This document shows, piece after piece, positions 7,545 through 15,291 of a DNA stretch of 51,883 nucleotides. Positions within the stretch are counted from its first letter, which is position 1, and every line of letters starts with the position of its first letter. The translations under genes were made by a program, and so were the position numbers. The stretch lies in the NCBI GenBank assembly GCA_905212515.1, contig CAJMEU010000001.1:1-51883 (forward strand), in the 5' to 3' direction. Source of the DNA: an uncultured Oscillospiraceae bacterium. GTDB lineage: Bacteria > Bacillota > Clostridia > Oscillospirales > Ruminococcaceae. The notes below the pieces were generated by a model. That model did no database searches, was not told where the DNA came from, and saw only the letters and a list, made by a program, of their open reading frames with translations.

Positions 7545-10328
7545 ATGGCGAACAAAAAACCCACGGCCAGCGAGCTAGACGGGGTGCAGTACCGGCGGGC
7601 AAAGACCTGGCAGATCATCCTGTACGCCTGCAACGCCTTTGTAGGCATGAGCGTATACACCCTCATCGGCATGGCCAGCTACAGCGCCAGCATCGGCTAC
7701 GGCATCAGCACGGCCATCGTCGGCCTCATTCTCACCAGCACCCGCATCCTGGATGCGGTCACCGACCCGCTGCTGGCGTTTGTTTACGACAAGGTGAATA
7801 CCCGCTTCGGCAAGCTGCGCATTTTGCTGGTATCCGGTTTTGTGATCGAGGCATTGGCCCTGCTGGCGATGTACGATTTCATGTCCAGCAAGGGCTTCGG
7901 CATCGTGGTGTTCACGCTGCTGTACGTGGTATACGTCATCGGCTATACCATCACCAACATGACGGCCCAGACCATCCCGGCCATTATGAGCAACGATCCC
8001 AAGCAGCGGCCCACCATCGGCGTGTGGACCACGGCGTTCAACTATGTGATCCCCATGGTGTTGAGCATCGTGCTGAACGCCGTGCTGCTGCCCCTGTGCG
8101 GCGGTACTTACAACCAGGCGTTCCTGTCCCTGGCCAGCAAAGTGTGCGTCGGCATGGGCGCGGTGGGCATCATTTTGGTGTGCATCGGCGTGTCCGCCTT
8201 CGACAAGCCGGAAAGCTTTGCCGGCCTGGGCAAAAAGAAGGAACCGCTGAAGATCAGGGACATGGTGGATGTGATGCGGCACAACCGGCCCCTGCAATGC
8301 TATATCGCGGCGGCGGCCTCCGATAAGATCGCCCAGCAGGTGGCGTCTCAGTCCATCATCGTCACGATGCTCAACGGCATCCTCATCGGCAACATGGGCC
8401 TCTCCACGATCCTGAGCGCCATCGGCATGTTCCCCTCGATTTTGTTCGCGGTGGTGGGGGCGAAGTACGCCGGCAAGCACGGCGCACAGAAAGGCATCGT
8501 TATCTGGACCAGAGTGGGTATGGCGATCGCTGCGGTGATGGTGGTGTTCTTCGCCGTGATCGACCCCAAACAGATCGCCGTGATGGGCCCCATCATGATC
8601 CTTTACGTGGTGCTGACCTTTGCGCTGAACGGTGCGAAAATGTGCGTGACCACCTGCAACAACTCCTTTATGGCGGACATCATCGATTATGAACTGGACC
8701 GCAGCGGCAAGTACATCCCCGCTGTTGTCACCGGCACTTACAGCCTGATCGACAAGCTGGTATCCTCTTTCAGCGCCATCATCGCCACCGGCGCCGTGGC
8801 CCTGGTGGGCTACACCTCCACCATGCCCCAGCCCGGCGATGCCACCACCCCGGCGATTTTCTGGCTGACCATGGCGCTGTATTTCGGCCTGCCGATCCTG
8901 GGCTGGATCTGCACGCTGGTGGCCATGCGGCTGTGCAAGCTGGACAAGGCCGAAATGGTGAACGTGCAAAAGCGCATCGCGGAGAAAAAGGCCGCGGCAA
9001 GACTTGAAGTGATTGGCCAGCAAATCATAATAGGCTGCGGGGTTGGCCAGGAAAATGCGGTGGCGGCAATTTGCCGCAAGCGCTTGCTGGTCCCGCTATT
9101 TCAGGGGCGGGCGCTCCCGGTACTGCATGGGCGTGCAGCCGGCGACCTCGCTGAAAACGCGGCTGAAGTAATTGCGCGTGCCGAAGCAAAGCTGGTCGCT
9201 GATCTCCTGCACGCTCAGCGCCGTGCTGTGCAGCAGCACCTTGGCCCGCTCCACCTTGGCGAACTTTACATAATCGCTGACAGAGAGGCCGGTCTCCTCT
9301 TTGAACTTGTGGGTGAGATAGTATTCGGTGTAGCCCACCAGGGCGGCCAGGTCTTTGGCCAGGATCTTTTGCTCCAAGTGCATCTCGATGTAGTCGCAGC
9401 ACTTCTGTACCTGTGCCGACAGCTGGGGGTTGGTGCGGCACTTGTGCACCCGTCGCACGAAATCGTCATACATCAGCGCGGGAATCGATGCTACGTCGGA
9501 GTATTCGCGGGCGCGCTCGGCGCTTTGAATATAAAAATCGCCCAGCGAATAGGCCTCCTCCGGCGAGAGGCCGCCCTCGATGGCGGCGCGGCAGACGATG
9601 GAGGTAAACACGGTGACGGACGTTTTCGCCTGGCGCAGCGGGTCCCGTCCCTGTACGGGCACGCCGGAACTGATGAGCATGGAGGCGCTCAGCGCGCTTT
9701 TGTAATTGAGGTCCCCCGTGCGCACCATCTGCAGCATGGCCTGCTCGGCCATCCAAACCTTGTGACGGTCCCGGTGTTCGGCAGACACCCGCGGCGCCCC
9801 GGCCGCCCCCTGGTGAAAGCCCAGGCTGCTGACGTCCAGCTTTTCCCCGGTAAGGCAGTAGTGAAGCATCAGCAGATAGCGGGAAAAAATGATGTTCTGT
9901 GCCACGGGGATCTTCGGCAGCGTATTGAGGAACTGGTGCTTCCACGCCAAACTGATCTCCAGCTTGTCGTAGTAATTGAACCACCTCTCCACTACCATCA
10001 TGGACACGTCGTAAAAAAATGCCGGCCCGATGGCATAAGCGCGGTGCAGCGCGCCGTTTTCCCACTGGAAGTCCACGCCCCAGATCAGCCCCATGGCCGT
10101 GCCCAACACGGCAGGCGGGCCACCCTCCCGGCCAAGGCTGAGCATTTTGTCCTTACAGCCGAAGTTGGAAAACGCGGTGGACAGCAAGATTTCGTCCGGG
10201 CAATTGGAGGCCAGCAGCTGCCCTTCGGCGTCATAACACCAAGTGTAAAGATTGCTGCCGCAGCTGATCAGCTCTTGAAACAGTGCCAGTTTTTCTGTGA
10301 TTTCCATGGGCACAGCCGCCTTTCTTGA
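7545..10328 (+). CDS. GPH-family glycoside:cation symporter (MFS superfamily); natural stop codon missing
   Basis: The first ~485 codons (to about 9000) are a complete 12-helix GPH (melibiose/glucuronide-type) sugar symporter: ITSTRILDAVTDPLLAF-like entry after helix 2, the TRFGKLR loop, and DIIDYELDRSGKY in the central cytoplasmic region. It ends NVQKRIAEKKAAA, where such proteins normally stop. Here the frame stays open to 10328, running antisense through the whole AraC gene, whereas both other frames have TGA at 9005-9012. The extension shows no transporter-like sequence. I infer a small indel near 8990-9010 (real or an assembly error) and take the functional protein as about 7545-9010. 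Start has GGGAGG at 8-13 nt. Confidence 0.75.
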   Translation: MANKKPTASELDGVQYRRAKTWQIILYACNAFVGMSVYTLIGMASYSASIGYGISTAIVGLILTSTRILDAVTDPLLAFVYDKVNTRFGKLRILLVSGFVIEALALLAMYDFMSSKGFGIVVFTLLYVVYVIGYTITNMTAQTIPAIMSNDPKQRPTIGVWTTAFNYVIPMVLSIVLNAVLLPLCGGTYNQAFLSLASKVCVGMGAVGIILVCIGVSAFDKPESFAGLGKKKEPLKIRDMVDVMRHNRPLQCYIAAAASDKIAQQVASQSIIVTMLNGILIGNMGLSTILSAIGMFPSILFAVVGAKYAGKHGAQKGIVIWTRVGMAIAAVMVVFFAVIDPKQIAVMGPIMILYVVLTFALNGAKMCVTTCNNSFMADIIDYELDRSGKYIPAVVTGTYSLIDKLVSSFSAIIATGAVALVGYTSTMPQPGDATTPAIFWLTMALYFGLPILGWICTLVAMRLCKLDKAEMVNVQKRIAEKKAAARLEVIGQQIIIGCGVGQENAVAAICRKRLLVPLFQGRALPVLHGRAAGDLAENAAEVIARAEAKLVADLLHAQRRAVQQHLGPLHLGELYIIADREAGLLFELVGEIVFGVAHQGGQVFGQDLLLQVHLDVVAALLYLCRQLGVGAALVHPSHEIVIHQRGNRCYVGVFAGALGALNIKIAQRIGLLRREAALDGGAADDGGKHGDGRFRLAQRVPSLYGHAGTDEHGGAQRAFVIEVPRAHHLQHGLLGHPNLVTVPVFGRHPRRPGRPLVKAQAADVQLFPGKAVVKHQQIAGKNDVLCHGDLRQRIEELVLPRQTDLQLVVVIEPPLHYHHGHVVKKCRPDGISAVQRAVFPLEVHAPDQPHGRAQHGRRATLPAKAEHFVLTAEVGKRGGQQDFVRAIGGQQLPFGVITPSVKIAAAADQLLKQCQFFCDFHGHSRLS
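9096..10307 (-). CDS. AraC-family transcriptional regulator (long form)
   Basis: 403 aa. The last ~100 residues are two helix-turn-helix units: AKDLAALVGYTEYYLTHKFKE and VQEISDQLCFGTRNYFSRVF, closing with GCTPMQYRERP. The ~300-residue N-terminal part has no recognisable cupin; it is a sensor region of unknown ligand, shared with the protein at 22309-23523 (compare CCDYIEMHLEQKI with CRDYIDEHLHEKI). ATG 10307 is preferred over GTG 10313 because AGGCGG lies 8 nt upstream. It sits between the first transporter and GH2, with candidate binding sites before both. The complete gene is antisense to the run-on transporter frame. No T-run terminator is seen after it. Confidence 0.9.
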   Translation of the reverse strand: MEITEKLALFQELISCGSNLYTWCYDAEGQLLASNCPDEILLSTAFSNFGCKDKMLSLGREGGPPAVLGTAMGLIWGVDFQWENGALHRAYAIGPAFFYDVSMMVVERWFNYYDKLEISLAWKHQFLNTLPKIPVAQNIIFSRYLLMLHYCLTGEKLDVSSLGFHQGAAGAPRVSAEHRDRHKVWMAEQAMLQMVRTGDLNYKSALSASMLISSGVPVQGRDPLRQAKTSVTVFTSIVCRAAIEGGLSPEEAYSLGDFYIQSAERAREYSDVASIPALMYDDFVRRVHKCRTNPQLSAQVQKCCDYIEMHLEQKILAKDLAALVGYTEYYLTHKFKEETGLSVSDYVKFAKVERAKVLLHSTALSVQEISDQLCFGTRNYFSRVFSEVAGCTPMQYRERPPLK

Positions 10329-10370
10329 TGGGGATCGTCTTAATCATAATATAAAAATTATGGATTTGCG

Positions 10371-10382
10371 AGATGGAAATTC
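10371..10382 (+). promoter_or_regulatory. fourth AraC-type site, upstream of GH2
   Basis: AGATGGAAATTC matches 10 of 12 bases of site B (GGATGAAAATTC) at 7390-7401. It lies between the divergent regulator and GH2 starts, where the regulator could control both itself and the hydrolase operon. Confidence 0.5.
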
Positions 10383-10447
10383 AAGAAATTGCGAAAAACA
10401 AAGGAAAAATTCCCCATTATCCTATATTTTTTGATCGGAGATTTGCT

Positions 10448-12655
10448 ATGAGAAACATCAAAAGCCTGGAAAACGGCTGGATCTTTGTAAAAAACGCCGC
10501 CAATGCGCAGGAAGCGGCGCAGGCCAAAGGCGTCCCTGTGACGCTGCCCCACACCTGGAACGCCAAGGACGGCCAGGATGGCGGCAACGACTATCACCGC
10601 GGCACCTGTTGGTATGTGCACAGCCTGGCAAGGCCCGCCCTAGAGGACGGAGGCCGGGCCTATTTGGAGTTTAACGGTGCCGCCATGACGGCGGAAGTTT
10701 TCCTCAACGGCGAAAGGCTGGCCCGCCATGAAGGCGGCTACTCCGCCTTCCGGGTGGACATCACGGATCATCTGGCGCAAAAGAACACGCTGGCCGTCTC
10801 GGTGGACAACAGCGACAACGACGCCGTCTATCCCCAAAAGGCGGATTTCACTTTCTACGGCGGCCTGTACCGCGCGGTACATTTGATCACCGTGCCCGCC
10901 GCCCATTTTTCTCTTGACCATGACGGCGCGCCGGGCATCAAGGTGACGCCCATCGTGGACCTGGAAAGCCGCACCGCCGAGGTGACGGTGGAAGCCTGGG
11001 TTTCCGGCCCCGCCGGCCGCGTCAAATTTTGGACGGACGGCAGGGCGCAGGAAGCGCAGGTGCTCGGTGGACACGCAAAGACGGTATTTCACCTCAGCGA
11101 TATCCGCCTGTGGGACGGCGTGGACGACCCGTACCTGTACACGGCGGCTGCCGAATTGTCCGGCGACCGGGTGGAGGCGCGCTTCGGCTGCCGCACCTTT
11201 GCGGTGGACCCGCAGAAGGGCTTTCTGCTCAACGGCCGCAGCTATCCGCTGCGCGGCGTGTCCCGCCATCAGGACCGCCAGGACGCGGGCAGCGCGCTGA
11301 CGCCCGAGATGCACAGGCAGGACATGGACCTCATCCGGGAGATCGGCGCCAACACCGTGCGCCTGGCCCACTACCAGCACGCGCAGGAATTTTACGATCT
11401 GTGCGACGAGAACGGCATCGTCGTGTGGGCCGAGATCCCGTACATCACCATGCACATGAAAAACGGCCGGGCCAACACCCTCAGCCAGATGCGGGAACTG
11501 ATCGTACAGAACTACAACCACCCCTCCATCGCCTGCTGGGGCCTGTCCAACGAGATCACGGCGGCCAGCGCCGTGGACGAAGACCTGCTGGAGAACCACC
11601 GCCTGCTGAACGCGCTGTGCCACGAGCTGGACCAAACGCGTTTCACCACCATGGCGAACGTGTTCATGCTGGAGACCGACAGCCCCATTTTGGAGATCCC
11701 GGACGTGAACAGCTACAACCTGTACTTCGGCTGGTATTTGGGGGAACTGGAACAAAACGACGCGTTCTTCGACGAATATCACGCAACCTATCCCGACCGC
11801 TGCATCGGCTTTTCCGAGTACGGGGCGGACGCCAACCCGCAGTACCAGTCCGCCGCGCCGGAAAAGGGCGACTATACCGAGAGCTACCAGGCGCTGTATC
11901 ACGAACATCTGCTGGCCATGATCGAGGCGCGGCCATGGCTGTGGGCCACCCATGTGTGGAACCTGTTCGACTTTGCGGCCGACGGCCGCGACGAGGGCGG
12001 CAAGCACGGCGTGAACCAGAAGGGCCTGGTGACCATGGACCGGCAGCTGAAAAAGGACGCGTTTTATCTGTACAAAGCGGCGTGGAACAAAGCGGAGCCT
12101 TTCGTGCACCTGTGTGGTAGCCGCTATGTGGATCGCGCGGAGAATGTGACGGAAATCAAGGCGTACTCGAACCAGCCCGAGGTGGCGCTGTATGTGGACG
12201 GCAAACTGCTGGAACGCCAGACGGGCAAAACCGTGTTCCGCTTCCAGGTACCCATCAGCGGCGAGCACACCATCGAGGCCAAGGCGGGGGCCTACAGCAG
12301 CGTGATGCTGGTGCGCCGGGCGGCGCAGGAAAACCCCGACTATATCTTTGTCAAAAAGCAGGATGTGGTCAACTGGTTCGACCAGGACGCGTTCGATCCC
12401 GCCTGTTATTCGGTCTCCGACACCCTGGGCGAACTGCGCGCCAACCCCGAGGCGGGGGCCGTGGTGGAGCAGTTGATGGCCCGGGCCAGCGCCAGCCGCG
12501 GCGATGTGGCCGAGAGCGTGAAGGACAATCCGGCTTTGCAGCGCATGATGGACCGGATCACGCTGGTCAGCCTGCTCAAACAGGCAGGAAACATCGAGGA
12601 GGAAAGCATCAAACAACTCAACCGGGTGCTACAAAAGATCAAAAAAATCGTTTGA
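10448..12655 (+). CDS. GH2 beta-galactosidase/beta-glucuronidase-like enzyme
   Basis: 735 aa. Order: sugar-binding jelly roll (about 30-150; LPHTWNAKDG, RGTCWY), immunoglobulin-like domain (about 160-250), TIM barrel with acid/base Glu369 in GLSNEIT and nucleophile Glu457 in FSEYGAD, then a C-terminal beta domain. The last ~80 residues (SDTLGELRANPEAG to LQKIKKIV) form a helical tail unusual for plain GH2. There is no signal peptide, so it is cytoplasmic. The frame opens at 10373, but ATG 10448 has CGGAG 7 nt before it. First gene of GH2-GH43-isomerase-GH78. Substrate could be galactoside, glucuronide or other; sequence alone does not decide. Confidence 0.88.
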   Translation: MRNIKSLENGWIFVKNAANAQEAAQAKGVPVTLPHTWNAKDGQDGGNDYHRGTCWYVHSLARPALEDGGRAYLEFNGAAMTAEVFLNGERLARHEGGYSAFRVDITDHLAQKNTLAVSVDNSDNDAVYPQKADFTFYGGLYRAVHLITVPAAHFSLDHDGAPGIKVTPIVDLESRTAEVTVEAWVSGPAGRVKFWTDGRAQEAQVLGGHAKTVFHLSDIRLWDGVDDPYLYTAAAELSGDRVEARFGCRTFAVDPQKGFLLNGRSYPLRGVSRHQDRQDAGSALTPEMHRQDMDLIREIGANTVRLAHYQHAQEFYDLCDENGIVVWAEIPYITMHMKNGRANTLSQMRELIVQNYNHPSIACWGLSNEITAASAVDEDLLENHRLLNALCHELDQTRFTTMANVFMLETDSPILEIPDVNSYNLYFGWYLGELEQNDAFFDEYHATYPDRCIGFSEYGADANPQYQSAAPEKGDYTESYQALYHEHLLAMIEARPWLWATHVWNLFDFAADGRDEGGKHGVNQKGLVTMDRQLKKDAFYLYKAAWNKAEPFVHLCGSRYVDRAENVTEIKAYSNQPEVALYVDGKLLERQTGKTVFRFQVPISGEHTIEAKAGAYSSVMLVRRAAQENPDYIFVKKQDVVNWFDQDAFDPACYSVSDTLGELRANPEAGAVVEQLMARASASRGDVAESVKDNPALQRMMDRITLVSLLKQAGNIEEESIKQLNRVLQKIKKIV

Positions 12656-12667
12656 GGAGGATGGAAT

Positions 12668-14416
12668 ATGGAAAAGTTCGTTTGCAATCCCTTGGATCTG
12701 GAATACCGCTATCAATACCGCACCAGCCTGATGGGCGGCCACAGCCTGTCGCGGGAGGCGGCGGATCCCACGATGCTGCTGTTCCACGGCACCTATTACC
12801 TGTTCGCCTCCATGTCGGGCGGGTTCTGGTATTCGGACGATCTGGCGCAGTGGGATTTTAAAGAGACGCCGGAACTGCCGATCTACGACTACGCCCCCGA
12901 TGTGCGGGAGATCGGCGGGCGCGTAGTGTTCAGCGCGTCCCGCCGGGGCGAGCCCTGCACCTTTTACGCCAGTGCCGACCCGCTGCACGAGGCTTTTCAG
13001 CCCCTGTCCGCGCCCTTCGATTTCTGGGACCCGGACCTCTTTGAGGACGACGACGGCCGGGTGTACCTCTACTGGGGCTGCACCAATTCAGAACCCCTCT
13101 GGGGCATCGAGATCGACCCCGCCACAATGCTGCCCCTTGGGGAAAAGCAGGCTTTGTTCGGCGAGAATGAAGCGCACCACGGCTGGGAGCGCAAGGGCGA
13201 GAACAACAAGCTGGGCGAGCCAAAAACAGAATACGAGCGCCTGGTGCGGCAATATGTGGGCACCAAGCCCTTCATCGAGGGCGCGTTCATGACCAAATAC
13301 AAGGGCCGGTATTATCTGCAATACGCCGCGCCGGGCACCGAGTGCAATGTGTACGCCGACGGCGTGTATGTGGGCGACGCGCCTTTGGGCCCGTTCGCCT
13401 ATCAGGCGCACAACCCCTTTTCCTCCAAACCCGGCGGGTTCATCACCGCGGCCGGGCACGGTAGCACGTTCCAGGATAAATTCGGCAATTGGTGGCACGT
13501 ATCCACCATGCGCATCAGCGAAAACGAGAGCTATGAGCGGCGCATCGGCCTGTTTCCCTGCGCTTTTGACGCCGACGGCGTATTATACTGCAACCAGAAT
13601 TTTTCCGATTATCCCTTTGCGCTACCTCAAGGGCCGCGCCGGGAGATGGATGCCGCCGCGCCGGGGACGGCGCTGCTGTCTTACGGCAAAAAGGCCGAGG
13701 CCTCCAGCGCGCAGGCGGGCTTTGGGCCGGAGAAGGGCACAGACGAAAACATCCGCACCTGGTGGGCAGCCTGCCCCGGCGACTCCGCCCCTTGGTACCG
13801 GCTGGACCTGGGCGGCGTGCGGCAGGTGGAGGCCGTGCAGGTGAACCTGGCCGACCATCAGCTGCCGGACCAGCATGTGCCTGAAGAGGATATGGTGAAA
13901 AACCAGACCGGCGCGCGGTACATCTATGTGCAGCCGCAGAAAACGGGCTTTCTCCTGGAGGGCTCGGCGGACGGGGAAACCTGGCGGACGCTGCTGGACA
14001 CCCGCGCGGAAAACAGCGACCGCGCCCACGCGCTGTGGACGGCCGCCCAGCCGATAGCGCTGCGCTTTGTGCGCCTGCGGGCGTTTGCCATCCCCTTCGG
14101 CGGCGTGCCCGCCGTCAGCGGGCTGCGCGTGTTCGGCCGGGGCGGCGGCAGTGCGCCCGCGGCAGTGGAAGCCGTGCAGGCGCACAGGAGCGCGGACGGC
14201 CGCAACATCCTGCTGCAATGGGACGCGGCGCCCGGTGCCGACGGCTACAACGTGCGCTACGGCACCGCCCCGGACAAATTGTACAGCAGCTGGCAGGTGG
14301 TGGGCGCGGCACAGCTCGATCTGAGCACCGTCAACGCCGGGCAGCCCTATTCCATCGCCGTGGACAGCTACAACGAAAACGGCGTGACGGCCGGCGCGTG
14401 TTTCACGGTAAAATAA
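12668..14416 (+). CDS. GH43-family glycosidase with F5/8-type C and fibronectin III-like domains
   Basis: 582 aa. The five-blade propeller (about 1-320) shows the inverting GH43 set: Asp33 in EAADPTM, Asp121/Asp123 in FWDPDLFED and Glu204 in FIEGAFM. Residues ~335-485 resemble a discoidin/F5-8 type C carbohydrate-binding fold (SAPWYRLDLGGVRQVEAVQV), and ~490-582 a fibronectin III-like fold (DAAPGADGYNVRYG, YSIAVDSYNENG). Family activities are arabinofuranosidase, xylosidase or galactosidase. No signal peptide, odd for an enzyme with binding domains. GAGGAGG overlaps the GH2 stop, so the genes are translationally linked. Confidence 0.85.
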   Translation: MEKFVCNPLDLEYRYQYRTSLMGGHSLSREAADPTMLLFHGTYYLFASMSGGFWYSDDLAQWDFKETPELPIYDYAPDVREIGGRVVFSASRRGEPCTFYASADPLHEAFQPLSAPFDFWDPDLFEDDDGRVYLYWGCTNSEPLWGIEIDPATMLPLGEKQALFGENEAHHGWERKGENNKLGEPKTEYERLVRQYVGTKPFIEGAFMTKYKGRYYLQYAAPGTECNVYADGVYVGDAPLGPFAYQAHNPFSSKPGGFITAAGHGSTFQDKFGNWWHVSTMRISENESYERRIGLFPCAFDADGVLYCNQNFSDYPFALPQGPRREMDAAAPGTALLSYGKKAEASSAQAGFGPEKGTDENIRTWWAACPGDSAPWYRLDLGGVRQVEAVQVNLADHQLPDQHVPEEDMVKNQTGARYIYVQPQKTGFLLEGSADGETWRTLLDTRAENSDRAHALWTAAQPIALRFVRLRAFAIPFGGVPAVSGLRVFGRGGGSAPAAVEAVQAHRSADGRNILLQWDAAPGADGYNVRYGTAPDKLYSSWQVVGAAQLDLSTVNAGQPYSIAVDSYNENGVTAGACFTVK

Positions 14417-14430
14417 GGGAGGCAATCAAC

Positions 14431-15279
14431 ATGCCCATCAAGGCAGTACAGCAATTTATGCTGGGCTCCGTGCTCGGCAATGAACGGCAGGCGCGGGACA
14501 CGCTGGCAAAAATGAAGGCCGCCGGATACGACGGCATCGAACTGTGCAGCTTCATGACCCATCCCATGGGGCTGATGATCAAAATGCTCACCAAGGCGGC
14601 GGGCATGCCTGTGGGCAAGGGCGGCGGCCTGGACTGGCACGCGCTGGTGCAGGAGGCGGGCCTTGCCGTGGTGAGCCTGCACACCGACCTGGGCACCCTG
14701 GAGTGGGACGCCGCCGCCCTGGCCGCCGAGGCGAAAAGCTATGGGACGCAGTACGCCGTCATCACCGGCATGTACCGTTTCGACTACGGCGACGAGGCCG
14801 CGGTGCGCGATCTGGCCCTGCGGCTGAACCGGGTGGGGGCGGCGCTGGCCAAAGAGGGCGTGCGCCTTTTATATCACAACCACAACTGCGAGCTGCGCCG
14901 GGTGAACGATACCCAGCGCGCCTACGAGGTGCTGCTGGAACAGACGGACTCCGCGTGCGTCAATTTTGAATTCGACAGCTACTGGTTCGCCGAGGGCGGC
15001 GCCGATGCCCTGGGCTGGATGCGGCGCTTGGGCCCGCGCATGAAGCTGTGGCACATCAACGACCGCGGCGCGCGCGTCGCCGGCCCGGCCATGACGCCCA
15101 TTTTGAAAGCCGACAGCATGGAGCTGGGCACGGGCAACATGGACCTGGACGCTCTGGCGCAGCAGGCCCTTTCCGCGGACGTGGACGCCGTGATCCTGGA
15201 GAGCCACCGCAACTGGGTGGACCACTCGCCGGTGAAAAGCTTTGAGGTGAGCGCGGCGTTTATGAACCGACATTTTTAA
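14431..15279 (+). CDS. TIM-barrel sugar phosphate isomerase/epimerase family protein
   Basis: 282 aa of the AP-endonuclease-2/xylose-isomerase-like TIM-barrel family (IolE, IolI, tagatose-epimerase relatives). Evidence: GYDGIELCSF, LLYHNHNCEL (metal His), NFEFDSYW, KLWHINDRG and VILESHRNW, which supply the usual Glu/His/Asp metal site. The frame opens at 14035 inside GH43, but GGGAGG 8 nt before ATG 14431 sets the start. It lies between two hydrolases, so it presumably converts a released sugar, polyol or keto-sugar; the substrate is not deducible. Confidence 0.85.
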   Translation: MPIKAVQQFMLGSVLGNERQARDTLAKMKAAGYDGIELCSFMTHPMGLMIKMLTKAAGMPVGKGGGLDWHALVQEAGLAVVSLHTDLGTLEWDAAALAAEAKSYGTQYAVITGMYRFDYGDEAAVRDLALRLNRVGAALAKEGVRLLYHNHNCELRRVNDTQRAYEVLLEQTDSACVNFEFDSYWFAEGGADALGWMRRLGPRMKLWHINDRGARVAGPAMTPILKADSMELGTGNMDLDALAQQALSADVDAVILESHRNWVDHSPVKSFEVSAAFMNRHF

Positions 15280-15291
15280 GGAGGGATCACC

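Noticed and set aside
10640..12616. 658-codon minus-strand frame
   Set aside because: Antisense shadow of GH2, with no motif or ribosome site.
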